In this document: positions 28,841 to 38,253 of the stretch, piece by piece
How the letters are laid out: the number at the start of each line of letters is the position of its first letter
How positions within the stretch are numbered: position 1 is the first letter of the stretch
Source: a bacterium
GTDB taxonomy: Bacteria; SZUA-182; SZUA-191; JAJRXT01
Direction: 5' to 3'
Length of the DNA stretch: 64,000 bases
Assembly: GCA_024276125.1 (NCBI GenBank)
Contig: JAJRXT010000085.1
Span: 1-64,000 of the forward strand
Position numbers and translations under genes: made by a program
Notes under the pieces: model-generated
Database searches by the model: none
Seen by the model: only the letters and a program-made list of their open reading frames with translations
What the model was told of the DNA's origin: nothing

Positions 28841-31800
28841 GTGGTTATTTACAAACGCGCCTTACCTGCTTCAGAGATTGCACAGCGTTTTGAGCAGGCT
28901 ATGACTACCCGTCATATTAGATTAGAGGCTGTCGGCGGCGATATTACTGATCATTTATATGAATTCCAGTATCAGCAATCAGGGATAGCTAGTTGGATAA
29001 CCCCGCCGTCTTCCGGTATTGCGGCCTGCAGCTATGATCTGAGTTATAAGTATAAACCCATATTCCGCGGCGGTCAGTTAAGGGGTAATGCTTCCACGCA
29101 GATGGGAGTATTGGGTTCATATAATGATGTGTTCGTCTATGGTATGTATGTCGGCGGCGGCGTGGAGACCGTATCGGCGCAGGATTATGCTACGGTTACG
29201 GTGGAAAACAGCGCTTCTCAGGGCAATAACGCCTTGCAGGCCAAAACTCAGGCTACCATAAATATTATAAATAAAAACTTTATTAACCAAATAGTGCGCG
29301 CTACCGATCCCGGTACCACCATAAATATCTTATATGGTAATAGACTGTCGTGTCTTAATCATTGCGATTCCAATAATCCAAGCTATGCCGGTAATAGCGC
29401 TGAATTTAACATGATCGACAGCAATTGGGCCGGCACCACCATTTCCATGTACAGCCATACTTTTAAGGCCAGACAGAATAATGAAATGACCCCCGGCTTT
29501 GTAGTATCAGGCTTAGCCCAAGTATACCTGTGGTGGGGTAATAAGATGAAGAACATGAAAAAGCGGGACTCCTCGCAGATATGGTGGGTGGGGTATACCG
29601 GTTTTGACCCGGCCGACAAATGGAATACCTATACCGATGGGGCGCAGGCGACCAATACATTTAGCGGACGTATCCTGGGCGCTGATTATACTTGGGTGTA
29701 TTTTGCCGGTAATTCGGGTAGCCTGGGCTCGGTGACGGTGGATCGCGGTGTAGCGCAGTTACTCAGTAATAACCTTACCAATGCCGCGTTTAATTTTAGC
29801 TGGTATGATGCTCAAGGTAGCTTTACTGCCACTGATAATGTGCTTACGGGGTTTGATTTGGGATTTAAGGTCTGCGAGAGCGGCTGTCCTACTACCGTAG
29901 CCCGCAATACCTTCTATGATATGACCACAGGTTTCCAGACGGCAGGCAGCGGCAATACCTACGATAATGTATTTGAGGGCTGCGGTATAGGTGGACGGGC
30001 TAAATGGAACACTATGAATGTACACGATAATGTGTTCTACAACAATACTAATGGCTTTAAGTCACAGGGCAATGCCAGTGTTTATAATAATACTTTCCGC
30101 TATAATAGTATAGGCTATGCCAGCAAGGGCTCTAGCGCCAATGTATACGATAATACCTTCTACAACAACACTACATCCGGCGCACAGAAGTTAGGCGGTA
30201 CGCTGACCTTTACCGGCAACCTTTTATACTCAAACGGCTCGGGTAATGCCATTACGGCTCCGGGCGACCGGCCCGATGCAGGAGTGCGCGCTTTGGCCTG
30301 TGATGCTACGGTAACCAATAATACTTTCTTAGATAATAATGCGATAGCTATAGGTTTTGCCGATCAGAATTCGCTTCAAACAGTAACCATAAGCAGCAAC
30401 AGCATTACTGATAACTATTTAGGCGGTATTGGTATTGGGGTATATAATGGCGCCTCCGCTCTTATAGACGGAAATGTTACTACTACACAATGGGTGACCA
30501 ATAGCGCTGATGTAACCTTACCCCATTGGGTATACTTTGACCTAGACGATACTACTACGGTAAGTCAGGTTAAAATATATGCCGGAGCTGAGGTTCTGAG
30601 TTGGGATGTGTATATATCTGATGATACGCAAAACTGGGGCGCTAAAGTAGATACCTTCAGCGCCGGCGGCGGTTCCGGCTGGTATTATTCTACGAATAAA
30701 TTAGGGAATTCCGGGCGTTATCTTAAATTACAAAGCAACGGCGGGGCTGATAATAGAATAAACGGCGATTTTTTTGAGATTGAATATATTGAATCGCCTA
30801 TTGGCACCGGTATAACATGGGAAAGTCCGTCTGACGGTGTTGTATGCAGTCTGCCGCCCAATGAAGGCGCAATAGTTATAGACAACAGCGTATCTACAAA
30901 TATTATACGCGATAACGGCAGATCAGGTATATCATTTGCCGACGCTACTAATGTAACTATACAAAACAACTTTATTGTAAGCAATGGTACAGCCGGATAT
31001 GAAGACTCACAAGGTTATCCCGACGCCTCCGGTATACGGGCTAAAAATGCTGTCTATGTACAGAATCAAATAACCAGCAATATTATCAGGTACAATACAT
31101 TCTCAGGATTTGCGTCCTACGGCAGCGCCGGTTATATAGGGCCTAATAATGAAATAACATATAATGGCGATAATGTACTGGGATTTATCTGTAATGACCT
31201 AAAGGGCGGCGCCGGCAGCGGTAATGGCGCGGTAAGCGTGCGCAATTTGGATGTTGCCGATACCTTAATTGTATCCGGTAATGTTATTGAAAATAATATT
31301 CTAAATACTATTGCCAGAAGGGATTGCAATGGTACTGTACGCTTGGATGGCGCGCTTTGGTCGGATTGCGGACAAGGCAGTTGGGATAAGAGCGATGCCG
31401 TTGTATTTATTGATGATGACGGAATTTACGTAAACGGCGTATTCCGTACGGCAAGTCTTATTTTGGATTGCTCTGATATGCTGTTTTCCGATTTAAACAG
31501 CGGTATCTCCAGCGGAGCCGCCGCTTGGGGTGTATCTGTAGCCGCCGGCGTATCCGGCGCTGCTATCAGAAACTGCGATATTAATTATAATAATACCAGC
31601 TGCAATACTTATGGCCTTGGTTCCGCTAATATGGGCGGCGGTATATTTGTAGGCCCCGGGGGCGAGGCGCAAATATACAGTAATACCATACGCTATAATG
31701 GCTGTGAAAAACCGGCCTATGGTAATGGCGGCAGCGCCGGAATCGTTATGCGCTGTGTCGATTCAAACGTGATAGTAAGTAATAATGATATTTTCAATAA

Positions 31801-34800
31801 CAAAGGCGACGGTATAGATGTAAAGGGCGGTCAAGGTACTATCGGCGTATCCGGCGCGCCCAATAATATCTACAACAACGGACGCCACGGAGTGGGTATG
31901 GCCAGCAACACTACGGCCACGCTGGCGTATAACAATATCTACAATAATACGGATCAGGGCGTTGGTATACAAGAGTCCGCCGCGCCTACGGTTCAGTTTA
32001 ATACTGTATACTCTCATACTGCGTACAGGCATTCGGGAATCGGTGTTATAGATACAGCCTCGCCTTATATTTATTCCAATACTCTTTACAATAATGAGAC
32101 CGGAATCGGTTTTGGCACGGGCAGCGCTGAGCGCAGCAATAATTTGGGAGATCAGACCGGTTTAGGCGCAACGCAAGTCAAATTGGACGGCGGCGCTAAC
32201 AACAATGACGACTACTATAACGGTATGATACTGGTATTGGGCGAGAGCTCTCTTGCCAGTCCAAAAGAGGTTTTAATTACGGATTATATTGGTACCAGTT
32301 ATTTGGCCACGGTTAGCCCAAGCTGGGATACTAATCCGTCAACCGGCGAGGCCTACACTATTTATGATATGTCGTATGCCGGTACGACTACTATAGATAA
32401 AAACTACATCTATAACAGCGAGTGGGGCGGTATTGGAGTATGGGGTACATCTAACGCCAATATTAATATCGTAAGTAACACACTGACCGGTAACAGCCAA
32501 GCTGGAATCGGTATGCAGTTTAATAACGGCGGGACTATAACCATACGCAATAATCCCAATATTTTTAATCACACCCGCGGTATAAGGCTGCAAAATAACA
32601 CTAATACCAATTTCTTTATTTTAAATAACAATTATATTGGTTCCAGTGCAAACGGCGGTATTTCGGCAGAGGATAATGTGGGTATTGATTTTACGGTTAA
32701 TGATAATACCATTGCCAGCAATGCCCACGGCGGGGTTAATATGCGCAATAATGACGGCGCCGGTAAATTGATTTTTAATAGAAATTCAATCAGAAACAAT
32801 ACAACGCAAGCCGGTATACAAATAGAAAATGCCGGAACGACTACTATGTTGGAAGAGGTTACTTTCTACTCCAATACCATTTATAATAATGCAAATCAAG
32901 CCGGTATCAGAATGAGAAATATACACATTAACGGCGTTTATACGGCGCTAAGTAATGTTATTACCAGTAACGGTCATTTGGGTATTGGTTTTGAAAACAG
33001 CACCGCCGCCAATGGCGTTATCGTAAGCAATAATAACCTGTCAGATAATACGGCAGGCGGCATAGGTATCCGCAATCCCAATGCCCAAAGCAATGGCATC
33101 AGCTTTATTCGCGGCACTAATAATGTAATTACCAGCAACGGCAATGTTCACGGCGCTTTTATGGTGGAAAGTATCCCCGGATTAACCTATGTGAGGGTGT
33201 ACTCCAACCGCATTAATAACAATGCCAATGGCGGCGTACTTATGCGCTATAATGCAATTACCGATAATCTTATTATAAGCGCTAATACCATTACCAATAA
33301 TACCGATTGGGGTATTGCACTGGATTCCAATAATGTAGATACTATTAATTCATTGAGGGTACAAAATAATACCTTAACCGCCAACAGAGGCGCTCTGGCG
33401 TTTAGAAGTAATCCGATAACCAGTATTAATATAAGCTATAACACCATGAACAGTAATATTAGCAGCGGCGCTATAGCGGCTGATAATAATACGGCGTTAG
33501 CGGATGTGCTTATTCACTCTAATATCATGCGCTATAATACCAGCCGCATGATAAAATACAGAAACAATTACGGAGCAAAGCTTACTGTAAGCAATAATAT
33601 TATCTCAAGTATGCAGGGTACCTCCGAAGGTATTCTACTTATGCAGGATAATACTATCCCCAGCTTCTACTTTATTAATAATATTATAACCAGCAATAAC
33701 TGCACTAAGGGCGCTATATCTACGCAAACCAATGTATTCACCGATCTGTTGATAGATAATAATGATTTTCGTAAAAACGGGCAACTGCCTTTTGTATCTG
33801 ACGATGATTTTAATAATCTTACCTTTGTGAATAATACTATTGCCAGTCACACGGAATCCGGTCTTAAAATTGACGGCAGCAGGATAAACATAACCAATAC
33901 CCTGTTGGTGAGCAACAACACCTTCCGCTTTAACGGCGGCAGTGACTCATCTGACCAACCGGGTGGAATCAGCATTAAAAACTTTAATGATGCGCTCACC
34001 ATAGCTCATAATATTATTCATTCAAATACGGCTACTTCTGTTACTACCGGCGCCCCTGGCGGTATTGGAATTGATGATTATTACGGTACGGCGCTTAATA
34101 TATACGATAATACTGTACGCTTTAATACGGGCGCCGGATTAGGCGTGGGCGGTATTGGGATAAGTGATAACAGCGGCGCTACCCCCGGTACGATTACTAT
34201 TTATGAGAATAATATCTACTCAAATATTGGTTCGGGCGGCGGAGCCGGCGGCGTTGGGCTTAGGGAAAACGCCGGAACGTTTATTTTAGAGCGCAATAAG
34301 ATTTATAATAATACAGGCGCCTCCCCCGGCGGTGAAGGCGTGGGAGTTAATTTATATCAGACTGATACCGGAGACGCCCCGGTTATCAGAAATAATATAG
34401 TCTATAAGAACAATCCATACGGCATTAAGATCAACCAAACCGGCAGTTCCGGCGTATATATATATCATAATACAGTAGCCTTTAATACCAATTATGGAAT
34501 AGACAGTTACGATTCGAGCACTCCGGCTACCGCGGTTGTTACTAATAATATTGTATGGAGTAATGGTATAGACTTATCTGCTTCAATCGGCGGGACGCCG
34601 TTTGCGGTTACTTATTGTGATGTGGAAGACGGTGCGATAGGAACCGGTAATATCAGCGATGATCCGCTTTTTTCCAATGCGGCGGCGGATGATTATCATA
34701 TATTAAGCAGCTCGCCTTGTGTTGATGCGGGAACTGATGTTGGTATTACCAATGACTATGATTTGGATACAAGACCTAGTAATTGGGGCTATGATATGGG

Positions 34801-34828
34801 CGCAGACGAGGTTGTTATTACAAAATGA
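28841..34828 (+). CDS. Giant beta-helix protein, middle part (in frame with 14840-28840)
   Basis: 1,995 codons, continuous in frame with the upstream ORF. It first completes the LamG domain and then, from HIRLEAVGGDITDHLYEFQY, completes the discoidin module that LamG interrupts. It continues with a further discoidin-like module (~30470-30830) and beta-helix repeats, and ends in the common tail ILSSSPCVDAGTD...GYDMGADE of pectate-lyase-like proteins. A ~600-bp module (31120-31730: GPNNEITYNGD, CNGTVRLDG, GGGIFVGPGGEAQIYSNTIR) is a diverged duplicate of 25100-25670 upstream. It has no signal peptide of its own, so it is not an independent secreted protein; the listed start is the codon after TAG. 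Confidence 0.8.
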   Translation: MVIYKRALPASEIAQRFEQAMTTRHIRLEAVGGDITDHLYEFQYQQSGIASWITPPSSGIAACSYDLSYKYKPIFRGGQLRGNASTQMGVLGSYNDVFVYGMYVGGGVETVSAQDYATVTVENSASQGNNALQAKTQATINIINKNFINQIVRATDPGTTINILYGNRLSCLNHCDSNNPSYAGNSAEFNMIDSNWAGTTISMYSHTFKARQNNEMTPGFVVSGLAQVYLWWGNKMKNMKKRDSSQIWWVGYTGFDPADKWNTYTDGAQATNTFSGRILGADYTWVYFAGNSGSLGSVTVDRGVAQLLSNNLTNAAFNFSWYDAQGSFTATDNVLTGFDLGFKVCESGCPTTVARNTFYDMTTGFQTAGSGNTYDNVFEGCGIGGRAKWNTMNVHDNVFYNNTNGFKSQGNASVYNNTFRYNSIGYASKGSSANVYDNTFYNNTTSGAQKLGGTLTFTGNLLYSNGSGNAITAPGDRPDAGVRALACDATVTNNTFLDNNAIAIGFADQNSLQTVTISSNSITDNYLGGIGIGVYNGASALIDGNVTTTQWVTNSADVTLPHWVYFDLDDTTTVSQVKIYAGAEVLSWDVYISDDTQNWGAKVDTFSAGGGSGWYYSTNKLGNSGRYLKLQSNGGADNRINGDFFEIEYIESPIGTGITWESPSDGVVCSLPPNEGAIVIDNSVSTNIIRDNGRSGISFADATNVTIQNNFIVSNGTAGYEDSQGYPDASGIRAKNAVYVQNQITSNIIRYNTFSGFASYGSAGYIGPNNEITYNGDNVLGFICNDLKGGAGSGNGAVSVRNLDVADTLIVSGNVIENNILNTIARRDCNGTVRLDGALWSDCGQGSWDKSDAVVFIDDDGIYVNGVFRTASLILDCSDMLFSDLNSGISSGAAAWGVSVAAGVSGAAIRNCDINYNNTSCNTYGLGSANMGGGIFVGPGGEAQIYSNTIRYNGCEKPAYGNGGSAGIVMRCVDSNVIVSNNDIFNNKGDGIDVKGGQGTIGVSGAPNNIYNNGRHGVGMASNTTATLAYNNIYNNTDQGVGIQESAAPTVQFNTVYSHTAYRHSGIGVIDTASPYIYSNTLYNNETGIGFGTGSAERSNNLGDQTGLGATQVKLDGGANNNDDYYNGMILVLGESSLASPKEVLITDYIGTSYLATVSPSWDTNPSTGEAYTIYDMSYAGTTTIDKNYIYNSEWGGIGVWGTSNANINIVSNTLTGNSQAGIGMQFNNGGTITIRNNPNIFNHTRGIRLQNNTNTNFFILNNNYIGSSANGGISAEDNVGIDFTVNDNTIASNAHGGVNMRNNDGAGKLIFNRNSIRNNTTQAGIQIENAGTTTMLEEVTFYSNTIYNNANQAGIRMRNIHINGVYTALSNVITSNGHLGIGFENSTAANGVIVSNNNLSDNTAGGIGIRNPNAQSNGISFIRGTNNVITSNGNVHGAFMVESIPGLTYVRVYSNRINNNANGGVLMRYNAITDNLIISANTITNNTDWGIALDSNNVDTINSLRVQNNTLTANRGALAFRSNPITSINISYNTMNSNISSGAIAADNNTALADVLIHSNIMRYNTSRMIKYRNNYGAKLTVSNNIISSMQGTSEGILLMQDNTIPSFYFINNIITSNNCTKGAISTQTNVFTDLLIDNNDFRKNGQLPFVSDDDFNNLTFVNNTIASHTESGLKIDGSRINITNTLLVSNNTFRFNGGSDSSDQPGGISIKNFNDALTIAHNIIHSNTATSVTTGAPGGIGIDDYYGTALNIYDNTVRFNTGAGLGVGGIGISDNSGATPGTITIYENNIYSNIGSGGGAGGVGLRENAGTFILERNKIYNNTGASPGGEGVGVNLYQTDTGDAPVIRNNIVYKNNPYGIKINQTGSSGVYIYHNTVAFNTNYGIDSYDSSTPATAVVTNNIVWSNGIDLSASIGGTPFAVTYCDVEDGAIGTGNISDDPLFSNAAADDYHILSSSPCVDAGTDVGITNDYDLDTRPSNWGYDMGADEVVITK

Positions 34829-37286
34829 TGCAGTCAACCAAACCGCACAGCGCACAGACGGCAGTCTGCTGGTGGATGTACGTCATCAGGGACGCGATTT
34901 GGACGGAAATTCTGTAGCTTATGTGCTTACGGATTCTGAATTCTCTAGTAATGGCTCAACCTGGGTTGATATGTCAAACAGTATGGGTATGCAGAATTTT
35001 ACTTCCAGTTGGGCGGATTACAGCTTTGTTTGGAGCGTGGGAGTTGATTTGCCCAATACTGAGGATAGTACGGTTTATGCCAGACTGCGCGTACAAGACC
35101 CGCTTAATCAGAGTAACCAGTGGACGGAAAGCGTTTTTGCGGTGGATACCAAAGCGCCGGGCTCTCCGTCTCCATTACAGGATACCGTAAGGACTACCAA
35201 TACGATTGATCTTAGCTGGACGGCTTCCAGTGACGGCAATTGGTTACAATATGAGATTATATACACTACTGCCAGTCCGGTACAGCGGCCTTGTGCAGCT
35301 TGCGGGTTAGAGACGGTTTTAGGCGCAAGTACAGTAAGCAGCGCTATTGCCGGCTTGCAGCCGAATACTACCTATTATATGAACATCTGGGCGGTGGACA
35401 GCTTTGGCAATACCGCCTCTGCGACTGAAATCAGTACCACCACCTGCGGCCTGCCGGCCTCGGCGGTAGGCGGTAATAAATTTGAACCGGCCAGCGGGGC
35501 TACAGGAGTATCCGTTATGGGGCTTGACTTAAAATGGGTGGCCGCAAGCGGCGCCGCATCATATGACGCTATTTTCAGTTCCAATAAAACAGCGGTGACT
35601 AATGGTACGGCCATATTGTGTGATGACACTGTAAACACCAATTGCAGCGTGGGTTATACCCTGCAAACCAGTACCACTTACTGGTGGAAAGTCAACAGTA
35701 ATACCAACTGCGGTGATACTACCGTGGATACGAGTATTTACAGCTTTAGTACAACAAGTGCTGTAAGTTGTAATTTTACGGTATGTACGGAAGCGCATTG
35801 TAATAATCCGGGTTCCGGTTATTATCAGAGTATACAAGGCGCAATAGATGCCTCCAGTAATACTGATACAATTTGCGTATCCAATGGCGCTTATACGGAG
35901 AATATCGACTTTAAGGGTAAGGCTATTACCGTACAGTCTATGAACGGGGCGGCTAATGCCATAATTCAGGCTAATACTAATGATTCGGTGGTGCATTTTA
36001 TGACTGGTGAGACCTCGACCAGCATATTAGACGGATTTACCGTTAAAGGCGGAACTTATGGCCACGGCGGTGTCGGCGGCGGGATTTATATAGGCAATGG
36101 ATCGCCTACCATTCAAAACTGTACAATTAGGGATAATTATACTACTACTTACAGTAATGGCGGCGGCGGTATATTTGTAGATACCAGCGGTTATGTTACG
36201 CTTACCAATTGCAACATATTAAGTAATAAGAGCAGATACGGCGGCGGACTAAGGCTCATGGGTACGGCCACTGATTCTACCATTACCAGTTGTCTGTTTA
36301 GGAATAACAGCGGCGATCCGGCTGCCAGCGGTATGGGCGGCGGGCTTTATGCCAGCGGTAATGTAACTGTTGACAGTTCTATTTTTACCGATAACTTAGC
36401 CGGTCAGAATGGCGGCGGTATATACTTAACTAACAGTAAAACACTTACGATTACTAATACTAGGATCAGCGGTAATTATACCTCTCAGTTTGACGGCGGC
36501 GGTTTCTATCTGGATGATAATACTTTGGTCACCATGTCTAATACCATTATTACCAGTAATTACGCTCGTTACGGCGGCGGTATACTTGGCGACCCGGGCG
36601 CAGATATGAAGATATACAGTTGCAGCTTAAGAAATAATATGGCTTCAATAAGCGGTCTTGACGGCGTGGCGATTAAGCTAAACGGCGGTGATTTTGTACT
36701 CAAAGATTCTGTGTTATACAGTAATGCGGCCAGAGGCGGCGGCGGTATCTATATGAGCGGAACATTTTCTGTTGCGGCTGTTATTGAGAATACAACCTTT
36801 GGCAGGAATAGGACTAAATACAGCACTTCTGCCTGGCCTAGAGGCGGCGGTATTAACCTTAGTGATGCAACTTTGAATATTACAAATTGTACCTTTAGTG
36901 AAAACTGGGCATTTGGCGGCGGCGGAGCTATTAAGGTAAACAGCGGTACGCTGACTGTTAAGAATTCTATATTGTACGGGGATACGGCGGATAACGGCTC
37001 TGCTGAAATAGAGGGTACGGCAACAGTGACCTATTCGGATGTTCAAGGCGGGTATACCGGTACTGGTAATATTAATTCTGATCCGCTGTTTGTAGGCAGC
37101 GGGGATTATCATATAGTATGCAGCGATCCGGTCAACAATTGTTCGCCGTGTATAGACAGAGCGACCAGTACCGGAGCGCCGGATCATGATATTGATAAAG
37201 AGGCCAGACCGTATGATTATAATGACACTTACAGACCGAATAATCCATCTGCATACGATATGGGCTCAGATGAATACAGACCATAG
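34719..37286 (+). CDS. Giant beta-helix protein, C-terminal part (+1 frame)
   Basis: The first ~35 codons of the ORF (to ~34823) are out-of-frame shadow of the preceding ORF. Real sequence starts near NDAVNQTAQRTDGSLLVDV, an Ig-like opening that would follow GADEVVIT if one A were missing from the AAAA run at 34822-34825. Then come an FN3 domain (VDTKAPGSPSPLQDTVRTTN onward), a second FN3-like domain, and a 450-residue beta-helix of POMP/NosD style rich in GGGIYI/GGGIFV repeats (SPTIQNCTIRDN). It ends with the tail ACSPCIDRATST-like segment and DMGSDEYRP. The stop TAG coincides with the first bases of a MITE-like repeat. No sorting signal is visible. Confidence 0.75.
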   Translation: MLMRELMLVLPMTMIWIQDLVIGAMIWAQTRLLLQNDAVNQTAQRTDGSLLVDVRHQGRDLDGNSVAYVLTDSEFSSNGSTWVDMSNSMGMQNFTSSWADYSFVWSVGVDLPNTEDSTVYARLRVQDPLNQSNQWTESVFAVDTKAPGSPSPLQDTVRTTNTIDLSWTASSDGNWLQYEIIYTTASPVQRPCAACGLETVLGASTVSSAIAGLQPNTTYYMNIWAVDSFGNTASATEISTTTCGLPASAVGGNKFEPASGATGVSVMGLDLKWVAASGAASYDAIFSSNKTAVTNGTAILCDDTVNTNCSVGYTLQTSTTYWWKVNSNTNCGDTTVDTSIYSFSTTSAVSCNFTVCTEAHCNNPGSGYYQSIQGAIDASSNTDTICVSNGAYTENIDFKGKAITVQSMNGAANAIIQANTNDSVVHFMTGETSTSILDGFTVKGGTYGHGGVGGGIYIGNGSPTIQNCTIRDNYTTTYSNGGGGIFVDTSGYVTLTNCNILSNKSRYGGGLRLMGTATDSTITSCLFRNNSGDPAASGMGGGLYASGNVTVDSSIFTDNLAGQNGGGIYLTNSKTLTITNTRISGNYTSQFDGGGFYLDDNTLVTMSNTIITSNYARYGGGILGDPGADMKIYSCSLRNNMASISGLDGVAIKLNGGDFVLKDSVLYSNAARGGGGIYMSGTFSVAAVIENTTFGRNRTKYSTSAWPRGGGINLSDATLNITNCTFSENWAFGGGGAIKVNSGTLTVKNSILYGDTADNGSAEIEGTATVTYSDVQGGYTGTGNINSDPLFVGSGDYHIVCSDPVNNCSPCIDRATSTGAPDHDIDKEARPYDYNDTYRPNNPSAYDMGSDEYRP
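34822..34825 (+). other. AAAA run at the frame change of the giant gene
   Basis: The upstream frame reads ATT-ACA-AAA-TGA and the downstream frame ATT-ACA-(A)-AAT-GAT-GCA. Deleting one A fuses the ORFs into a smooth ...VVITNDAVNQTAQRTDGS. It may be a true indel, an assembly error in a homopolymer, or slippage. Confidence 0.7.
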
Positions 37287-37725
37287 AGGCTGTGTTGTAA
37301 TTAACCTGAGTTCGGTATAAGTACACCAACATATTGTTATATATCAACGTGAGTTCGACATAAGAAATATTAAAATATTATTACATATCAACTAATTGAT
37401 GTAAATCAATGTAGGGGAGGGGCTTGTCCCCTCCCGCGCTGGTGCGGCTTGTCTAATCCCATAGGACAAGCCGTAAGCCCCTACAAATTAATAAAATCAA
37501 CAAATTTTATGTCGAACTCAGGTTAATTAGAAAAATTATTATTTCCTGTCATTCCCACGAAAACGGGAATCCATAAGTTCATAGTATAGTAAATCCAATT
37601 TTAAAGCTAAAGAAAACAATCCGTTTCTTATAGCCTAACAAGTGTCAGATTTTTAGAATCTGATACCACAAGTCTGCACCAAAGGTGCGATATCTTCTTG
37701 AAAAAACTGGATTCCTGCCTTTGAA
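37285..37725. mobile_element. MITE-like family B copy, split by two later insertions
   Basis: The left end AGAGGCTGTGTTGTAA (37285-37300) and the continuation TTAGAAAAATTATTATTTCC plus the TGTCATTCC palindrome arm (37527-37575) together match the intact copy at 43911-44065. A 226-bp element (37301-37526) lies between them. A second repeat (37583-37698, shared with 6637-6759) interrupts the copy again before ACTGGATTCCTGCC. The right terminal repeat is missing. Confidence 0.75.
37301..37526. mobile_element. MITE-like family C element with perfect 14-bp terminal inverted repeats
   Basis: Starts TTAACCTGAGTTCG and ends CGAACTCAGGTTAA, a perfect 14-bp inverted repeat, 226 bp in all, no ORF. A GC-rich stem (GGGGCTTGTCCCC, GGGCTTACGG-type arms) lies inside. 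It is inserted in an older family B copy; the AT-palindromic flanks (TAA/TTA) prevent an exact target-duplication call. Right-end copies of the same family occur at ~1812 and ~6975. Confidence 0.8.
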
Positions 37726-37784
37726 ATATCTATTAACCAAGAGCATGTCAAACAGTTTTATCCTGGCAAAAAGATTATGTAGCT

Positions 37785-37880
37785 CTATTGAGTAAGGTTT
37801 TTTTGGTCAGCCAGTTTTTTGTTAAGTTCTTGAGCTGGAGTTTGCATGTTAATTCCTCCATGAGGGCGTTGGCAGTTATC
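37785..37880 (-). pseudogene. Transposase C-terminal remnant (integrase-core type)
   Basis: The minus strand reads DNCQRPHGGINMQTPAQELN and on to a TAG stop. The N-x-x-RPHG...TP pattern is the C-terminal end of IS3/IS481-type DDE integrase-core transposases. Only ~31 codons remain and nothing upstream continues the frame. Confidence 0.75.
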
Positions 37881-37943
37881 ACGGTAGTCGGGCTCGTCCC
37901 TGAGCCTGACTACCGTGTGTTTTTGAATGCAACTTGGTATTAG

Positions 37944-38096
37944 TTAGCTTGCGAAAAAGTAACTCTTGGGCACGATGGCACAAGCTGTTACTAGGCGCTC
38001 AAAGAGCCGCCCTTCCCATTTTCAACGATTAAAGCGATAACAAAATTCATCTAAATAATCTTGTAAATGTTTGCGGTCTATGCCATGAAAAGGTAT
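37944..38096 (-). pseudogene. IS1595-type transposase C-terminal remnant with internal stop
   Basis: The minus strand reads HGIDRKHLQDYLDEFCYRFN, then R-TGA-KWEGRLFERLVTACA. This is the YLDEFCYRFNRR...LFxRLLxAC tail of ISXO2-like (IS1595) transposases, with TGA in place of the second Arg of RR (CGA to TGA). Too short for the ORF track. Confidence 0.75.
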
Positions 38097-38253
38097 GAAA
38101 AGTGCAAGAGCATTAACAAGAACTAAAATACTTCTTCTTATTAATAAAGGAGATAGCAAAACAACAACAAGCATTCTGGATATAAGCAGGCATACTGTTT
38201 CTTATATCAAAGAAAAATATAGGAATGAAGGCTTAAGGCCGCATATTTCATAA
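38095..38253 (+). pseudogene. IS630-type transposase N-terminal HTH fragment
   Basis: 52 codons from ATG: ARALTRTKILLLINKGDSKT, then ILDISRHTVSYIKEKYRNEG. This has the helix-turn-helix spacing of IS630-family transposase N-termini (R..KI.LL...G.s...i...l.is..TV..i..ry..eGl). It stops at TAA directly after LRPHIS; the catalytic part is absent. Confidence 0.65.

Noticed and set aside
14840-37286. Possible CRISPR array because of many short similar units in the giant gene
   Set aside because: Units are diverged codons of beta-helix coils in one open frame, with no constant repeat and spacer lengths.
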